A stretch of DNA of 32,213 bases from Planctomycetota bacterium (lineage in GTDB: Bacteria; Planctomycetota; UBA8742; JACQVU01; JANLHZ01), in the NCBI GenBank assembly GCA_024653775.1, contig JANLHZ010000123.1, forward strand, positions 1 through 32,213, given 5' to 3'. A program made the translations under genes and the position numbers. The notes beneath the pieces were generated by a model, which was not told the origin of the DNA, made no database searches, and worked only from the letters and a program-made list of their open reading frames with translations. Positions 7,047-15,540 of this stretch are shown piece after piece. Each line of letters opens with the position of its first letter. The first letter of the stretch is position 1.

Positions 7047-8684
7047 ATGCTAAATGTTAAACGAATAAAAACGGACGTGCTCGTGATGGGCGCGGGCGCC
7101 GCGGGACTTTCAGCCGCGATCGCGGCGGCGGAGAAAGGCGCGAAGGTCACGGTGCTCACGAAGGGCAGAATCGGGAAAGCCGGAGCGACATTCGTAAACG
7201 TCAGCAAAGCCCTTGGGATGCAGGTCGGATTCACCGGAGACGAGAAGGCGTTCTTCTATCTCGACGTCGCGAAGGCGGGCCAGGACGTTCACGACGCGAA
7301 GCTCGCAATGATTCTCGTTTCGGAAGCGGAAGCGAGGTTCAACTGGCTTAAGGAACTCGGCGTACGGTTCCGCGAAGACCGCGAAGGACTCGTCCGGCTG
7401 CGCGGATGTTTTTCCGAGCACAAGCGCGCGGTCGCGATAGACGATCTCGGACAGCTATGCAGCGTCCTGAAGGCTCGCGCGGCGAGTCTCGGAGTGAAGT
7501 TCATCGAGGAAGCGTCGGTCGCCACGTTCCTTCGCAACTACGATTTCGGATACGTCGACGTCGCGGGAGTCCTCGCCAAGAAGAGCGGAGGCGAGTTCGT
7601 CCTCGCGTGTGCGAAGGCGTACGTCGTCGCTTCCGGCGGCGGCGGCGGGCTTTTCAAACACACGATGATGCCGCGGTCACAGAACGGAGTCCCGCTATGG
7701 CTTTCGATCAGATCGAGGGCGGACGCGGGGAACCTCGAGTTCGTGCAGTGGATGATCACCGCGGGCAGGAAGTTCTTCCCGCTCGAGATGCTGAAGGACT
7801 ACGTGCCTCATATCGCGGGGAAGCCATTCAAGGACAAGGAACTGCTAGAGAAGCGGATGATGCACTATCCGTTCTCCACTATCGACGAAACCCACCTTTT
7901 CGACGCCGCTATCTTCAAGGCCTGTAAGGAAAAGTGGCAGAAGGAGGACGACAAGGAGGAGAAAGCCGCGGAATCGAAATCGGCGAAGAAAACGGGCAAG
8001 CCGGGTCCGAAGCGTCGCGGAGAAGGAATTCCGGTGATAATGAGGTCGAGGAAGGGCGACAAGGAACTCGTGATCGAGGACGTCAAGATGAGCGCGCACT
8101 CGTTCAACGGTGGGCTCCATATCGACGAACGCGCGAAAACGTCCGTGGCGAATCTCTACGCCTGCGGGGAAGTCACCACGGGAATGCACGGCGCGAATCG
8201 CATCGGCGGCGCGATGCTGACGAACTGCTTCGTCTTCGGAAGGATCGCCGGGGAGTCCGCGGCGCAGCACGAGAAGGCGTCCGACTTCGCGACCGCGGCG
8301 GAGGCGAAAGCGTTCCTCGAACGAAGAATCGATCCGAAGTCGGGAGAAACGAAGAAGGACATCGAGCGAGACTATAGCGTTCTGCGGAACACGTTCCACG
8401 AAAATTACGGAATCGTGAAGGACGCGTGGTCGCATTTCGCGTCCGGGAACACGATCCACGGCGCGGGAATGGTCATGGGTTCGCGGGACGGAAAATCCGC
8501 CGACGTAGTGGGCGACATCTACGAACTCGACTCGGCGACGCGGATGGTGGGAGCGCTTGTGAAGCAGGCGCAGCTCCGGAAGGGCAAAACCCTCGGCCCG
8601 CACTACTTCGAGGGCGACGGCGGCGAACCCGACGATCCGAACGACCACGAAATCGCCCCAGGAGTGTACGTTGTGAACATTTAG
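7047..8684 (+). CDS. FrdA/SdhA-like FAD-dependent oxidoreductase
   Basis: A 545-residue flavoprotein of the succinate dehydrogenase/fumarate reductase family. The FAD dinucleotide motif GAGAAG is at 15-20, the substrate/FAD-domain block HGANRIGG at 381-388 and the FGRIAG block just after; a helical C-terminal domain follows. Two departures from classical SdhA/FrdA are visible. The histidine used for covalent FAD attachment is absent near residue 43-50 (KAGATFVNV). The block aligned with QFHPT reads QWMIT (234-238), so the usual dicarboxylate-binding residues are not kept. A lysine-rich insertion occupies about 292-327. No iron-sulphur or membrane subunit gene is adjacent. It may oxidise or reduce a different substrate; L-aspartate-oxidase-like activity is one alternative. 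Confidence 0.75.
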   Translation: MLNVKRIKTDVLVMGAGAAGLSAAIAAAEKGAKVTVLTKGRIGKAGATFVNVSKALGMQVGFTGDEKAFFYLDVAKAGQDVHDAKLAMILVSEAEARFNWLKELGVRFREDREGLVRLRGCFSEHKRAVAIDDLGQLCSVLKARAASLGVKFIEEASVATFLRNYDFGYVDVAGVLAKKSGGEFVLACAKAYVVASGGGGGLFKHTMMPRSQNGVPLWLSIRSRADAGNLEFVQWMITAGRKFFPLEMLKDYVPHIAGKPFKDKELLEKRMMHYPFSTIDETHLFDAAIFKACKEKWQKEDDKEEKAAESKSAKKTGKPGPKRRGEGIPVIMRSRKGDKELVIEDVKMSAHSFNGGLHIDERAKTSVANLYACGEVTTGMHGANRIGGAMLTNCFVFGRIAGESAAQHEKASDFATAAEAKAFLERRIDPKSGETKKDIERDYSVLRNTFHENYGIVKDAWSHFASGNTIHGAGMVMGSRDGKSADVVGDIYELDSATRMVGALVKQAQLRKGKTLGPHYFEGDGGEPDDPNDHEIAPGVYVVNI

Positions 8685-8804
8685 GAACCGTTCCTGAGCG
8701 TGGCGCAGGTATCTTGCTTCATCATACTACACATCCCCGCCAGCGTTTATGACGCGCTCGCGTTGACAGCGCTGCCGGATACAAGAAAGGGTAACTGTTC
8801 ACGG

Positions 8805-8835
8805 GGTTTCCCTCTCCCTCCGGGAGAAGGAAACC
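8805..8835. repeat. Palindromic repeat (long imperfect hairpin)
   Basis: Arms of 14 nt with one internal mismatch (outer block GGTTTCC/GGAAACC, inner block TCTCCC/GGGAGA) close on a 3-nt loop. The inner CCCTCTCCCTCCGGGAG core resembles widespread intergenic palindromes. It may stabilise or end the flavoprotein transcript. Confidence 0.55.
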
Positions 8836-8861
8836 GCGCGGACGAGGACGTGCGCACTTCC

Positions 8862-8966
8862 AGGTTTGTAGTGTGCCCGTGAGGGCATATAAACGCCTGA
8901 CGGCGTCACTACGAACTTCACCGCCTGACGGCGCCACTACGAACTTGTGCCCGGCACATGAAGATT
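8862..8966. repeat. Cluster of short palindromic repeat units
   Basis: Three related units lie here. Two are tandem and read, on the minus strand, TTCGTAGTG followed by a hairpin GCGCCGTCAGGCG or ACGCCGTCAGGCG. The third points the other way (TTTGTAGTG followed by the hairpin GCCCGTGAGGGC). Together they form a REP/BIME-like arrangement of a conserved TTYGTAGTG head plus a variable-sequence hairpin. With the palindrome at 8805 and the hairpin at 8996 they fill most of the 454-bp gap between 8685 and 9138, in which no gene was found. Confidence 0.55.
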
Positions 8967-8995
8967 ACGCGTGAGTGGCGGTGAAGGCAGACGGG

Positions 8996-9021
8996 ACGTT
9001 CGCACTCCCAGGCGCGAACGT
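8996..9021. repeat. 8-bp stem hairpin
   Basis: Arms 8996-9003 and 9014-9021 (ACGTTCGC/GCGAACGT) are perfect reverse complements around a 10-nt loop, upstream of the aconitase promoter region. The role is unknown. Confidence 0.45.
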
Positions 9022-9067
9022 GGTTCATCGAACCAATACGCAGAATGACGCTTTTCGGAATAGTAGA

Positions 9068-9097
9068 TTGTCGCTCCGAGTTGAAAGGATGTACAAT
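9068..9097 (+). promoter_or_regulatory. Possible sigma-70 promoter for aconitase
   Basis: TTGTCG (9068-9073) and TACAAT (9092-9097) are 18 nt apart and about 40 bp upstream of the aconitase start codon. The -10 box is good (5 of 6); the -35 box is moderate. Confidence 0.4.
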
Positions 9098-9138
9098 CGC
9101 GGTATCCATTGCGGTCATAATTTCAGGAGGAGCGATAA

Positions 9139-11241
9139 ATGGGGAAGAACCTTACTTACAAGATTCTGGAGAAACATCTCGTCAGCGGAAAACTCGTCGA
9201 GGGTGAAAAGATCGGAATCAAGATCGACCAGACCCTCACACAGGACGCCACGGGAACCATGGCCTTCCTCGAATACGAGGCCATAGGCGCGAGCAAGGTC
9301 AAGACCGAGCTGAGCGTGTCGTACGTCGATCACAACATGATGCAGATCGGCCCGGAAAATCAGAACGACCACCAGTACCTCCAGAGCGTCGCGCAGAAGA
9401 CCGGCGTCTACTTTTCCCGCGCCGGGAACGGTATCTGCCACCAGGTCCATCTCGAAAGGTTCTCTAGACCCGGAAGAACGCTCCTCGGCTCCGACAGCCA
9501 CACGCCGACGAGCGGAGGTAACGGAATGCTCGCGATCGGCGCGGGCGGTTTCAACGTCGCGCTCGCGATGGCGGGCGAGCCGTTTCCGATGACCGCGCCG
9601 AAGGTCGTTGGAGTGAAGCTCACGGGGAAGCTCCAGCCCTGGGTCGCGGCGAAGGACATCATCCTCCGCGTGCTTTCGATTCTTTCGACCAAGGGCAACG
9701 TCGGCTGCATCGTCGAGTATTTCGGCGAAGGCGTTTCGTCGCTGTCCGTCCCCGAGCGCGGCACCGTGACGAATATGGGCGCGGAACTCGGCGCGACCAC
9801 GAGCATTTTCCCCGCGGACGAGAAGTCGAAGGCGTATCTGACCGCCCAGGGTCGAGAAGATCAGTACGAGCCTGCGAGTGCCGACGCGGACGCGAAATAC
9901 AGCCACATCGTCAAGTGGCTTCACCCGGAGAAGGACGCGACGTTCATCGAGAACATCCGTCGTTACTGTCCTGGCGCGCAGATCAATGAAAACGAAAAGA
10001 ACAGCGACGGCGCGATACAGGTAGAATTCGACGAGATTCATATCGATCTGAACGAACTCGAGCCGCTCGCGGCGCAGCCTGGGTCGCCGGACCGGGTGAT
10101 CGAGGTCCGGAAGATCGCGGGGATGACGGTGGGGCAGGTGATCGTAGGAAGCTGCACGAACAGCTCGTATCACGATCTTATGACCGTTTCGACCGCGCTG
10201 AAGAACAAGTCCGTCCACCCCGGAGTCAGTTTCGCGATCGCTCCGGGATCGAAGCAGGTATACACGATGATCGCAAAGAACGGGGGCCTCGGCGACCTTA
10301 TCGCGTCGGGCGCGCGAATCCTCGAAAGCGCCTGCGGGCCGTGCATAGGCCAGGGTCAGTCGCCCGGTTCCGGAGTCGTGAGTCTGCGTTCGTTCAATCG
10401 CAACTTCGTCGGTCGCAGCGGGACGTCGAACGACAACGTCTATCTCGTCAGTCCGGAGACGGCCGCCGCCGCCGCGCTCACGGGAAAGATCACCGACCCG
10501 CGGGACATCGGCGAGTATCCGAACATCGAGTGGCCCGAGAAGTTCCTCGTGGACGATTCTATGATCATCGCGCCGAAAGACGATCCGGTGGAGGTCATCC
10601 GGCGCGATACGATCGGCTCGCCTCCCGATAACCAGCCGCTACCCGCGAATATCAGCGGCCTCGTGCTGCTGAAAGCCGGAGACAAGGTGACGACGGATCA
10701 CATAATGCCCGCTGGCGAGTGGCTGAAGTATCGTTCGAACATTCCCGCGTACAGCCGGGCGGTGTTCGTAAACGTGGACAGCACAGGTCACGAGCGCGGC
10801 AAGGAAGGCTTCGACGCGGGCGAGCCGAGCTTCCACGATCGCGCCCTCGCGGTTAAAAAGACCGGCAAACACGGCATCATCGTCGGTCGCGACAGCTACG
10901 CGCAGGGCAGCTCCCGCGAACACGCCGCGATATGCCCGATGTATCTGGGCGTCAAGGTGGTTCTCGCGCTCGCGATCGAGCGCATCCACCGCGACAACCT
11001 CGTGAACTTTGGAATCGTGCCGCTGCTTTTCAAAAGCGAAACCGACTACGACGGAATCACGTCGGGCGACAATTTATCTATCGATGACATCCGTAATCAG
11101 CTAAAACCCGGCCACGATGTCCATGTAATCAACCCGATCACAACCAAAGACTTTTACGCTAGTCACAACCTCACGCAGACGGAGATCGACTGGGTTCTCG
11201 CCGGCGGACGGCTCTCGTTCATCGCTGCGAGCAAGAACTGA
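9139..11241 (+). CDS. Aconitate hydratase, Aquifex-type
   Basis: A 700-residue aconitase that should isomerise citrate and isocitrate through cis-aconitate in the TCA cycle, using a [4Fe-4S] cluster. The three cluster cysteines are visible: C339 in GSCTNSS, and C399 and C402 in SACGPCIG. Substrate-binding blocks GSDSHTPTSGG (117-127) and the swivel-domain motif YAQGSSREHAA near the C-terminus are intact. The domain order (three N-terminal domains, linker, C-terminal swivel) is that of mitochondrial-type/AcnA enzymes, while length and N-terminus suit the putative Aquifex-type subfamily. The start has a textbook ribosome binding site (AGGAGG, 8 nt before ATG). The upstream flavoprotein suggests a loose central-carbon association, but the long repeat-filled gap argues for separate transcription. 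Confidence 0.92.
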   Translation: MGKNLTYKILEKHLVSGKLVEGEKIGIKIDQTLTQDATGTMAFLEYEAIGASKVKTELSVSYVDHNMMQIGPENQNDHQYLQSVAQKTGVYFSRAGNGICHQVHLERFSRPGRTLLGSDSHTPTSGGNGMLAIGAGGFNVALAMAGEPFPMTAPKVVGVKLTGKLQPWVAAKDIILRVLSILSTKGNVGCIVEYFGEGVSSLSVPERGTVTNMGAELGATTSIFPADEKSKAYLTAQGREDQYEPASADADAKYSHIVKWLHPEKDATFIENIRRYCPGAQINENEKNSDGAIQVEFDEIHIDLNELEPLAAQPGSPDRVIEVRKIAGMTVGQVIVGSCTNSSYHDLMTVSTALKNKSVHPGVSFAIAPGSKQVYTMIAKNGGLGDLIASGARILESACGPCIGQGQSPGSGVVSLRSFNRNFVGRSGTSNDNVYLVSPETAAAAALTGKITDPRDIGEYPNIEWPEKFLVDDSMIIAPKDDPVEVIRRDTIGSPPDNQPLPANISGLVLLKAGDKVTTDHIMPAGEWLKYRSNIPAYSRAVFVNVDSTGHERGKEGFDAGEPSFHDRALAVKKTGKHGIIVGRDSYAQGSSREHAAICPMYLGVKVVLALAIERIHRDNLVNFGIVPLLFKSETDYDGITSGDNLSIDDIRNQLKPGHDVHVINPITTKDFYASHNLTQTEIDWVLAGGRLSFIAASKN

Positions 11242-11248
11242 ACACTAT

Positions 11249-11267
11249 ATTCGTACCGTCTACGAAT
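11249..11267. terminator. Short hairpin between convergent genes
   Basis: Seven-bp perfect arms (11249-11255, 11261-11267) with a 5-nt loop sit in the 39-bp gap between aconitase and the convergent prenyltransferase-repeat gene. It is A+T-rich and may serve as a weak two-way terminator. Confidence 0.4.
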
Positions 11268-11280
11268 AAAATGTAATATA

Positions 11281-12873
11281 TCAATCTCGTCGCATCGGCG
11301 AGATGAAGTCGTAACGGTAATAAACCTCCAGGCAAAGGCACGCCATCGCGGTGGCGTAAACTCTTCCGCCTATAGCGCCCCAAGATCCTGCGGGATCCCA
11401 GCTACCGTCAATGCAACGACGCTCACCCTGCCACTGGGTTTGTATGAGTTCACTCTTCATGGATTCGTTCCATTTCGATATCCATTCCGTTCCCGTCTGG
11501 AACATCGCAAGGGAACCGAAGTAGCAATATTCGAGATAGCCGTCGGGCATGAAACTCCATGTTGGCTTTGAACTAAACACCACGTTCGCCGAATACCTCA
11601 TCGAGGCGTCGTCGCGACTGACACCGAGAAGGGTCTTTGCCCAGATCGACGCCGCGGCGAGGGTCGGATACGTCGAAAGGTTCGCGACTCCGCTCGCTTC
11701 CAGAAGATTTGCGTTTACGACCCTTTCGACTTCCCATCTGACAAAACCGTTCAACGGATCGACAACTTTGTCAATATATTCGCGAGCGCAGTCTAAAACC
11801 TCCTGCTTCATGTGAAGTCCGGCTTTTTTCGCGCTCCAGAGCGCCGAGACCATCCACACGGTGATGGAGAAGTCCTTCGCGCCCGGTCTCCCTCCGTTGT
11901 CCCAGCCGCCGTCCTCGTACTCTGCGCTCGCGATCAGGTCCACCGCATTTTGCGCAGGCGTCGCGAGTCTTTCGAACGCCGTCACGCCGTATGACTCCGC
12001 GACCGCGATCGTCGCCACCGCGTGGTTGAAAACGGCGAGAGGTCCGTCCGCGCTCCCGAATCTCCCGTCCGGCTGTTGCTGCTGCAGCAGCCAACGAAGC
12101 GAGTTCTGCACGGTTCGTCTATAGTTACCCTGCGTGTTGGTGTGTCCCGCGGCAAGAAACGCCATAAGCGCAAGCGCGGTGAGTCCCGTATCCGCCTCCT
12201 CGAAACCCGCGTCGTATGCTGGCGACGTCTCCACGCATCTTCCGGGAAATTCCGGGTCGGAGTCGCAGCGTTCGCCAAAACTCTTCGCGCTCCAGTTTCC
12301 ACTCTGACCCTGGTGTCTCTTCAGCCACTTAAGAGCGGCCTCGACGACGGATTCGGTATTCCCATCTCCGCCGTTCTCGTGCAGGCCGACACGTCCCCAG
12401 CGATTCGAGACTCCTCGGTTCGCTGGGTGATGTCCGTGGCAGAACGAATGGTTCACGCATGGATTCGGAACGTCGGACAAACGATCCATATCGCTCGGAG
12501 TGAGTTCATTGAAAGCGGTGTCCTCCTCGCGCTCAGGTTCATAAGGTTGTTCTTCGCGTGTCGCGGAAACTTCCGCGCAATCGCGAGTTTCCGCCGGATA
12601 CACCGTCGCTGGCTTAGTCTCTATATTTTGCGCGAATTGGTCGGAAGCGGCATCCGCCAATTCCAGCGCGCGGATTTCGATTTCGTGGGGAGTTACGAAT
12701 GTTTCCGGTATCTCTTTCCATGAGGCATCGACGAACTCCGGAACCTCCAGATAGATCGCATCCCGCTTATCCGCCGTCAGCAAGTCCGCCGCGAAAGCAA
12801 AGACGATAGCCGAGCCACTCGCGGCGGAGAGAGCGAGTGCCACGAAGATTCTGATAACGAAAGAAATCTGCAC
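11281..12873 (-). CDS. Exported prenyltransferase/squalene-oxidase repeat protein
   Basis: A 530-residue protein starting at GTG with a hydrophobic signal segment (residues 4-28). After an acidic linker (30-130), the rest forms an alpha/alpha-toroid of the squalene cyclase/prenyltransferase type. Typical repeats include 'ALKWLKRHQGQSGNWSAKSF', 'SLRWLLQQQQPDGRFGS', 'YEDGGWDNGG' and 'DFSITVWMVSALWSAKKAG', with QW-like Q/G/W spacing. The cyclase DxDD catalytic motif is not visible, and proteins of this kind with signal peptides (common in Planctomycetota and relatives) are not known terpene cyclases. A periplasmic or secreted binding or structural role is more likely. The gene is divergent from lpxC-fabZ. 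Confidence 0.75.
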   Translation of the reverse strand: MQISFVIRIFVALALSAASGSAIVFAFAADLLTADKRDAIYLEVPEFVDASWKEIPETFVTPHEIEIRALELADAASDQFAQNIETKPATVYPAETRDCAEVSATREEQPYEPEREEDTAFNELTPSDMDRLSDVPNPCVNHSFCHGHHPANRGVSNRWGRVGLHENGGDGNTESVVEAALKWLKRHQGQSGNWSAKSFGERCDSDPEFPGRCVETSPAYDAGFEEADTGLTALALMAFLAAGHTNTQGNYRRTVQNSLRWLLQQQQPDGRFGSADGPLAVFNHAVATIAVAESYGVTAFERLATPAQNAVDLIASAEYEDGGWDNGGRPGAKDFSITVWMVSALWSAKKAGLHMKQEVLDCAREYIDKVVDPLNGFVRWEVERVVNANLLEASGVANLSTYPTLAAASIWAKTLLGVSRDDASMRYSANVVFSSKPTWSFMPDGYLEYCYFGSLAMFQTGTEWISKWNESMKSELIQTQWQGERRCIDGSWDPAGSWGAIGGRVYATAMACLCLEVYYRYDFISPMRRD

Positions 12874-13086
12874 AAGGCTGGTTTTTCAAGCGCGGAATTG
12901 CGCCCAACAATTGAAACGAGAGTTTCGCGAAGTTGGTTCGACGTGATTCGAAAAGTTTCCGTACCACAATCGTCCGAGTTGCCTGGAACCAGAATTCTTG
13001 GCGGACATTTGACCGAAGCGAGGGAATCGTTATGATAATTCGCTTCATCGCGCGAGGAAGGTTTTCGCGCGCAACGCGACTCACCA

Positions 13087-14394
13087 ATGACCGACACGCC
13101 GCAAAAGACAGTCAGACGTCCCTGGAAGTGGGAAGGCCCAGGCCTCCACACCGGCGGGAACACTCGCGTCACGATCAATCCCGCGCCGCCGAACGTTGGC
13201 GTGCGATTCTGCCGGGTCGATCTTCCGGGCAAGCCCATCATCGATGTCGATCAGGATCACATCTCCCACAAGCAGCGGAGGACCGCGCTGCGAAAGGGCG
13301 ACGCGGAAGTCCAGACGGTAGAACACTTGCTCGCGCCGCTCTATATGCTGGGCGTTACGAACTGCGTCGTCGAGATGGACGCGCCGGAGATTCCGGGTCT
13401 CGACGGAAGCGCGCGCAGCTACGTCGAAGGCATCGAGGAAGCCGGACTTGAAGAGCAGAACGCGCCCGCGAAAGAGTTCCGGGTACGGGAGCCGATCAGC
13501 TTCGTCGATGGCGACGTCTGTCTCGTCGCGCTTCCGCACGAAAGCGGCCTCAAGATTTCGTACACGCTCGACTACGGATCGAGCGCGCTCCAGCCGCAAT
13601 TCTTTTCGCGCGACGTAGACGCGATCGCGTTCAAGAAGGAGGTCGCGCCCGCTCGGACGTTCTGTCTGAAATCCGAGGCTGACGCGCTGCTTGCCGCGGG
13701 ACTCGGGAAAGGCGCGAACGATCAGAACACCGTGGTCTTCCAGGACGATGGCTCGCTACTTAACAACACGCTCCGTTTTCCGGACGAACCCTGCCGGCAC
13801 AAGGTTCTCGACCTGATCGGCGATCTCAGCATCATCGGACGGAGGCTCTACGCCCACGTCGTCGCCACCAAAAGCGGCCACAGTACGAACCTCCAGCTCG
13901 TCAAGCGCCTGTACCGCAGGATGCAGGAGCTCGAAGACCTCGGCTACGTCCCCGCGGAAACACGTCTCGAAGTCGTCGACCTGCTGAGCGTCATGCCGCA
14001 CAGGTATCCGTTCCTGCTTGTCGACCGGATTATCGAGATCGAGCCGAATCAGCGCGTCGTCGGAATAAAGAACGTCACCTTCAACGAGCCGTTCTTCCAG
14101 GGCCACTTCCCCGGAAAGCCCATCATGCCGGGGGTTCTTCAGGTCGAGGCGATGGCGCAGACCGCGGGCGCGCTGATGCTGCCGCGCGTGCGCTCTGGCG
14201 AGATCAAGCTCGCGTACCTGCTTTCCATCGACAAATGCCACTTTCGAAAGATGGTCGTTCCGGGGGATCAGCTTCGTCTCGAAGCGCGCGCGGAACGACT
14301 CAAAACTTATACCGCGCAGTTCAGTTGCCGCGGACTCGTCAAGGGCGAGGTTGTTTGCGAGGCGGTCATCCGCTTCATGCTCGTGGGGAACTAA
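13087..14394 (+). CDS. lpxC/fabZ: Bifunctional LpxC-FabZ
   Basis: This 435-residue fusion joins two lipid-pathway enzymes. Residues 1-290 are UDP-3-O-acyl-GlcNAc deacetylase (LpxC), the committed zinc-dependent step of lipid A synthesis: catalytic E79 with zinc ligand H80 in TVEHLL, H238 and D242 in HKVLDLIGD, and H265 in GHSTN. Residues 295-435 are 3-hydroxyacyl-ACP dehydratase (FabZ), with 'HRYPFLLVDR', catalytic H340 in GHFPGKPIMPG and E354 in LQVEAMAQ. Such fusions are known in Bacteroidota and some other Gram-negative phyla. The start fits the normal LpxC N-terminus (GPGLHTG at 17-23), although the ribosome binding site is weak. lpxA follows after 1 bp, so the two are one transcription unit. 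Confidence 0.95.
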   Translation: MTDTPQKTVRRPWKWEGPGLHTGGNTRVTINPAPPNVGVRFCRVDLPGKPIIDVDQDHISHKQRRTALRKGDAEVQTVEHLLAPLYMLGVTNCVVEMDAPEIPGLDGSARSYVEGIEEAGLEEQNAPAKEFRVREPISFVDGDVCLVALPHESGLKISYTLDYGSSALQPQFFSRDVDAIAFKKEVAPARTFCLKSEADALLAAGLGKGANDQNTVVFQDDGSLLNNTLRFPDEPCRHKVLDLIGDLSIIGRRLYAHVVATKSGHSTNLQLVKRLYRRMQELEDLGYVPAETRLEVVDLLSVMPHRYPFLLVDRIIEIEPNQRVVGIKNVTFNEPFFQGHFPGKPIMPGVLQVEAMAQTAGALMLPRVRSGEIKLAYLLSIDKCHFRKMVVPGDQLRLEARAERLKTYTAQFSCRGLVKGEVVCEAVIRFMLVGN

Positions 14395-14395
14395 T

Positions 14396-15292
14396 ATGCC
14401 AAACATTCATCATACAGCGGTCGTTCATCCAGACGCGGAAATCGCGGACACCGTCGAAATCGGGCCGCACAGCGTCATAGGCCCGAACGTCAAAATAGGC
14501 GAGGGTACGCACATCTCGAACGGCGTCTCGATCTACGGCTACACCACGATCGGCGAAGGGAACCGAATATTCCCCGGCTCAGTCATCGGAACCGAGCCGC
14601 AGGACCTTCGCTACAAAGGCGAGCCGACCAAGCTCGATATCGGGAACCACAACATCATCCGCGAGCACGTCACGATAAACACGGGCACCGAGCACGGCTC
14701 GCGCGTTACGAAGGTCGGGAGCTACGGACTTTTCATGGCGGGGAGTCATATCGCGCACGACTGCGAGGTTGCGGATAACGTCATCCTCGCCAACGCGGTG
14801 CTGCTCGCGGGTCACGTGAAGGTCGAGCGCAACGTCACGATTTCCGGGAACACGGGCATCCACCATTTCGTCACCATCGGCGAATACTGTTTCATCGGCG
14901 GGATGTCGCGGATTTCGACCGACTCGCCGCCTTACATGCTCGTCGAGGGCAACCCGGCGACCGTGGTAATGCCGAACGTGGTCGGACTCCAGCGCGCCGG
15001 CTTCACGAACGCGGAAATGAAGGCGCTCAAACGCGCGCACCGTCTGCTTTATCGCAGCGATCTTCGCAAAGTCGAAGCGTACGAGGAAATCCACGCGCTC
15101 GGCCCCGTGCCGCCGTGCGTCGAGTACCTCGTGAACTTCCTCAAAATCCAGAGTCAGGGCATCAACGGACGGTTCCGCGAGGTTCTTCGTCATCCGCCGG
15201 AGAGCGTCGAGGAAGTCCCGGAAGAACTCGCGCCGCCCGACCACGAGTCGTTCCGCTATAAACTTCTATCGAGCGAAGAATCCTCGCAATGA
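14396..15292 (+). CDS. lpxA: UDP-N-acetylglucosamine acyltransferase LpxA
   Basis: This 298-residue protein transfers a 3-hydroxyacyl chain from ACP to UDP-GlcNAc, the first step of lipid A synthesis. The first ~195 residues are left-handed beta-helix hexapeptide repeats (for example VEIGPHSVIGPNVKIGEGT). H140 in LLAGHVKV corresponds to the catalytic His125 of E. coli LpxA. The 'MSRISTDSPPYMLVEGNPA' block and helical C-terminus (RAHRLLYRS) are typical. The frame stays open upstream to 14351, but ATG 14396 is chosen because it begins the hexad domain and follows the lpxC-fabZ stop directly. The protein is about 35 residues longer than the E. coli enzyme, mostly in an acidic C-terminal extension. 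Confidence 0.95.
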   Translation: MPNIHHTAVVHPDAEIADTVEIGPHSVIGPNVKIGEGTHISNGVSIYGYTTIGEGNRIFPGSVIGTEPQDLRYKGEPTKLDIGNHNIIREHVTINTGTEHGSRVTKVGSYGLFMAGSHIAHDCEVADNVILANAVLLAGHVKVERNVTISGNTGIHHFVTIGEYCFIGGMSRISTDSPPYMLVEGNPATVVMPNVVGLQRAGFTNAEMKALKRAHRLLYRSDLRKVEAYEEIHALGPVPPCVEYLVNFLKIQSQGINGRFREVLRHPPESVEEVPEELAPPDHESFRYKLLSSEESSQ

Positions 15293-15378
15293 ACTTGTCG
15301 AGCTGAAGTAGTTTCATCCGGCAAATCCGCACTTGAATTTCATGCGTCAAAGTTTTTGGGTCATAGAACATTTAATTA

Positions 15379-15406
15379 TTGACAGACGGTTCGTCAAACT
15401 TAGAAT
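15379..15406 (+). promoter_or_regulatory. Strong sigma-70-like promoter
   Basis: A perfect -35 TTGACA (15379-15384) and a good -10 TAGAAT (15401-15406) are 16 nt apart, about 70 bp upstream of an ATG at 15474 that has its own ribosome binding site. The short inverted repeat TTGAC/GTCAA (15379-15383, 15392-15396) overlaps the -35 box and spacer and may be an operator. Confidence 0.55.
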
Positions 15407-15424
15407 CGGCATGTCGCGCTATCA

Positions 15425-15451
15425 CACTCTACATCTCGCTCTACATCTCGC
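15425..15451 (+). repeat. 12-bp tandem repeat in the leader
   Basis: CTCTACATCTCG occurs twice head to tail in the untranslated leader between the promoter and the AGGAG ribosome binding site. The role is unknown. Confidence 0.5.
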
Positions 15452-15493
15452 GCTGGAAATTTAGGAGAGTTTCATGATTAACACTTTGCATCG

Positions 15494-15502
15494 CCCCCCC
15501 CC
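15494..15502 (+). repeat. C9 homopolymer at a gene start
   Basis: Nine consecutive C follow codon 7 of an ATG at 15474 (AGGAG at 15463-15467, 6-nt spacing). In the given sequence that frame stops at 15516. With one C fewer (or two more) it would join the long exported-protein frame and supply a complete signal peptide. Confidence 0.75.
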
Positions 15503-15540
15503 ACAAATCGTTAGATAATCGACGTATCCAGCGAACGTTG

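Noticed and set aside
11281-12873. Squalene-hopene cyclase
   Set aside because: Toroid repeats are present, but the DxDD motif is not visible and there is a signal peptide, so an active terpene cyclase is not supported.
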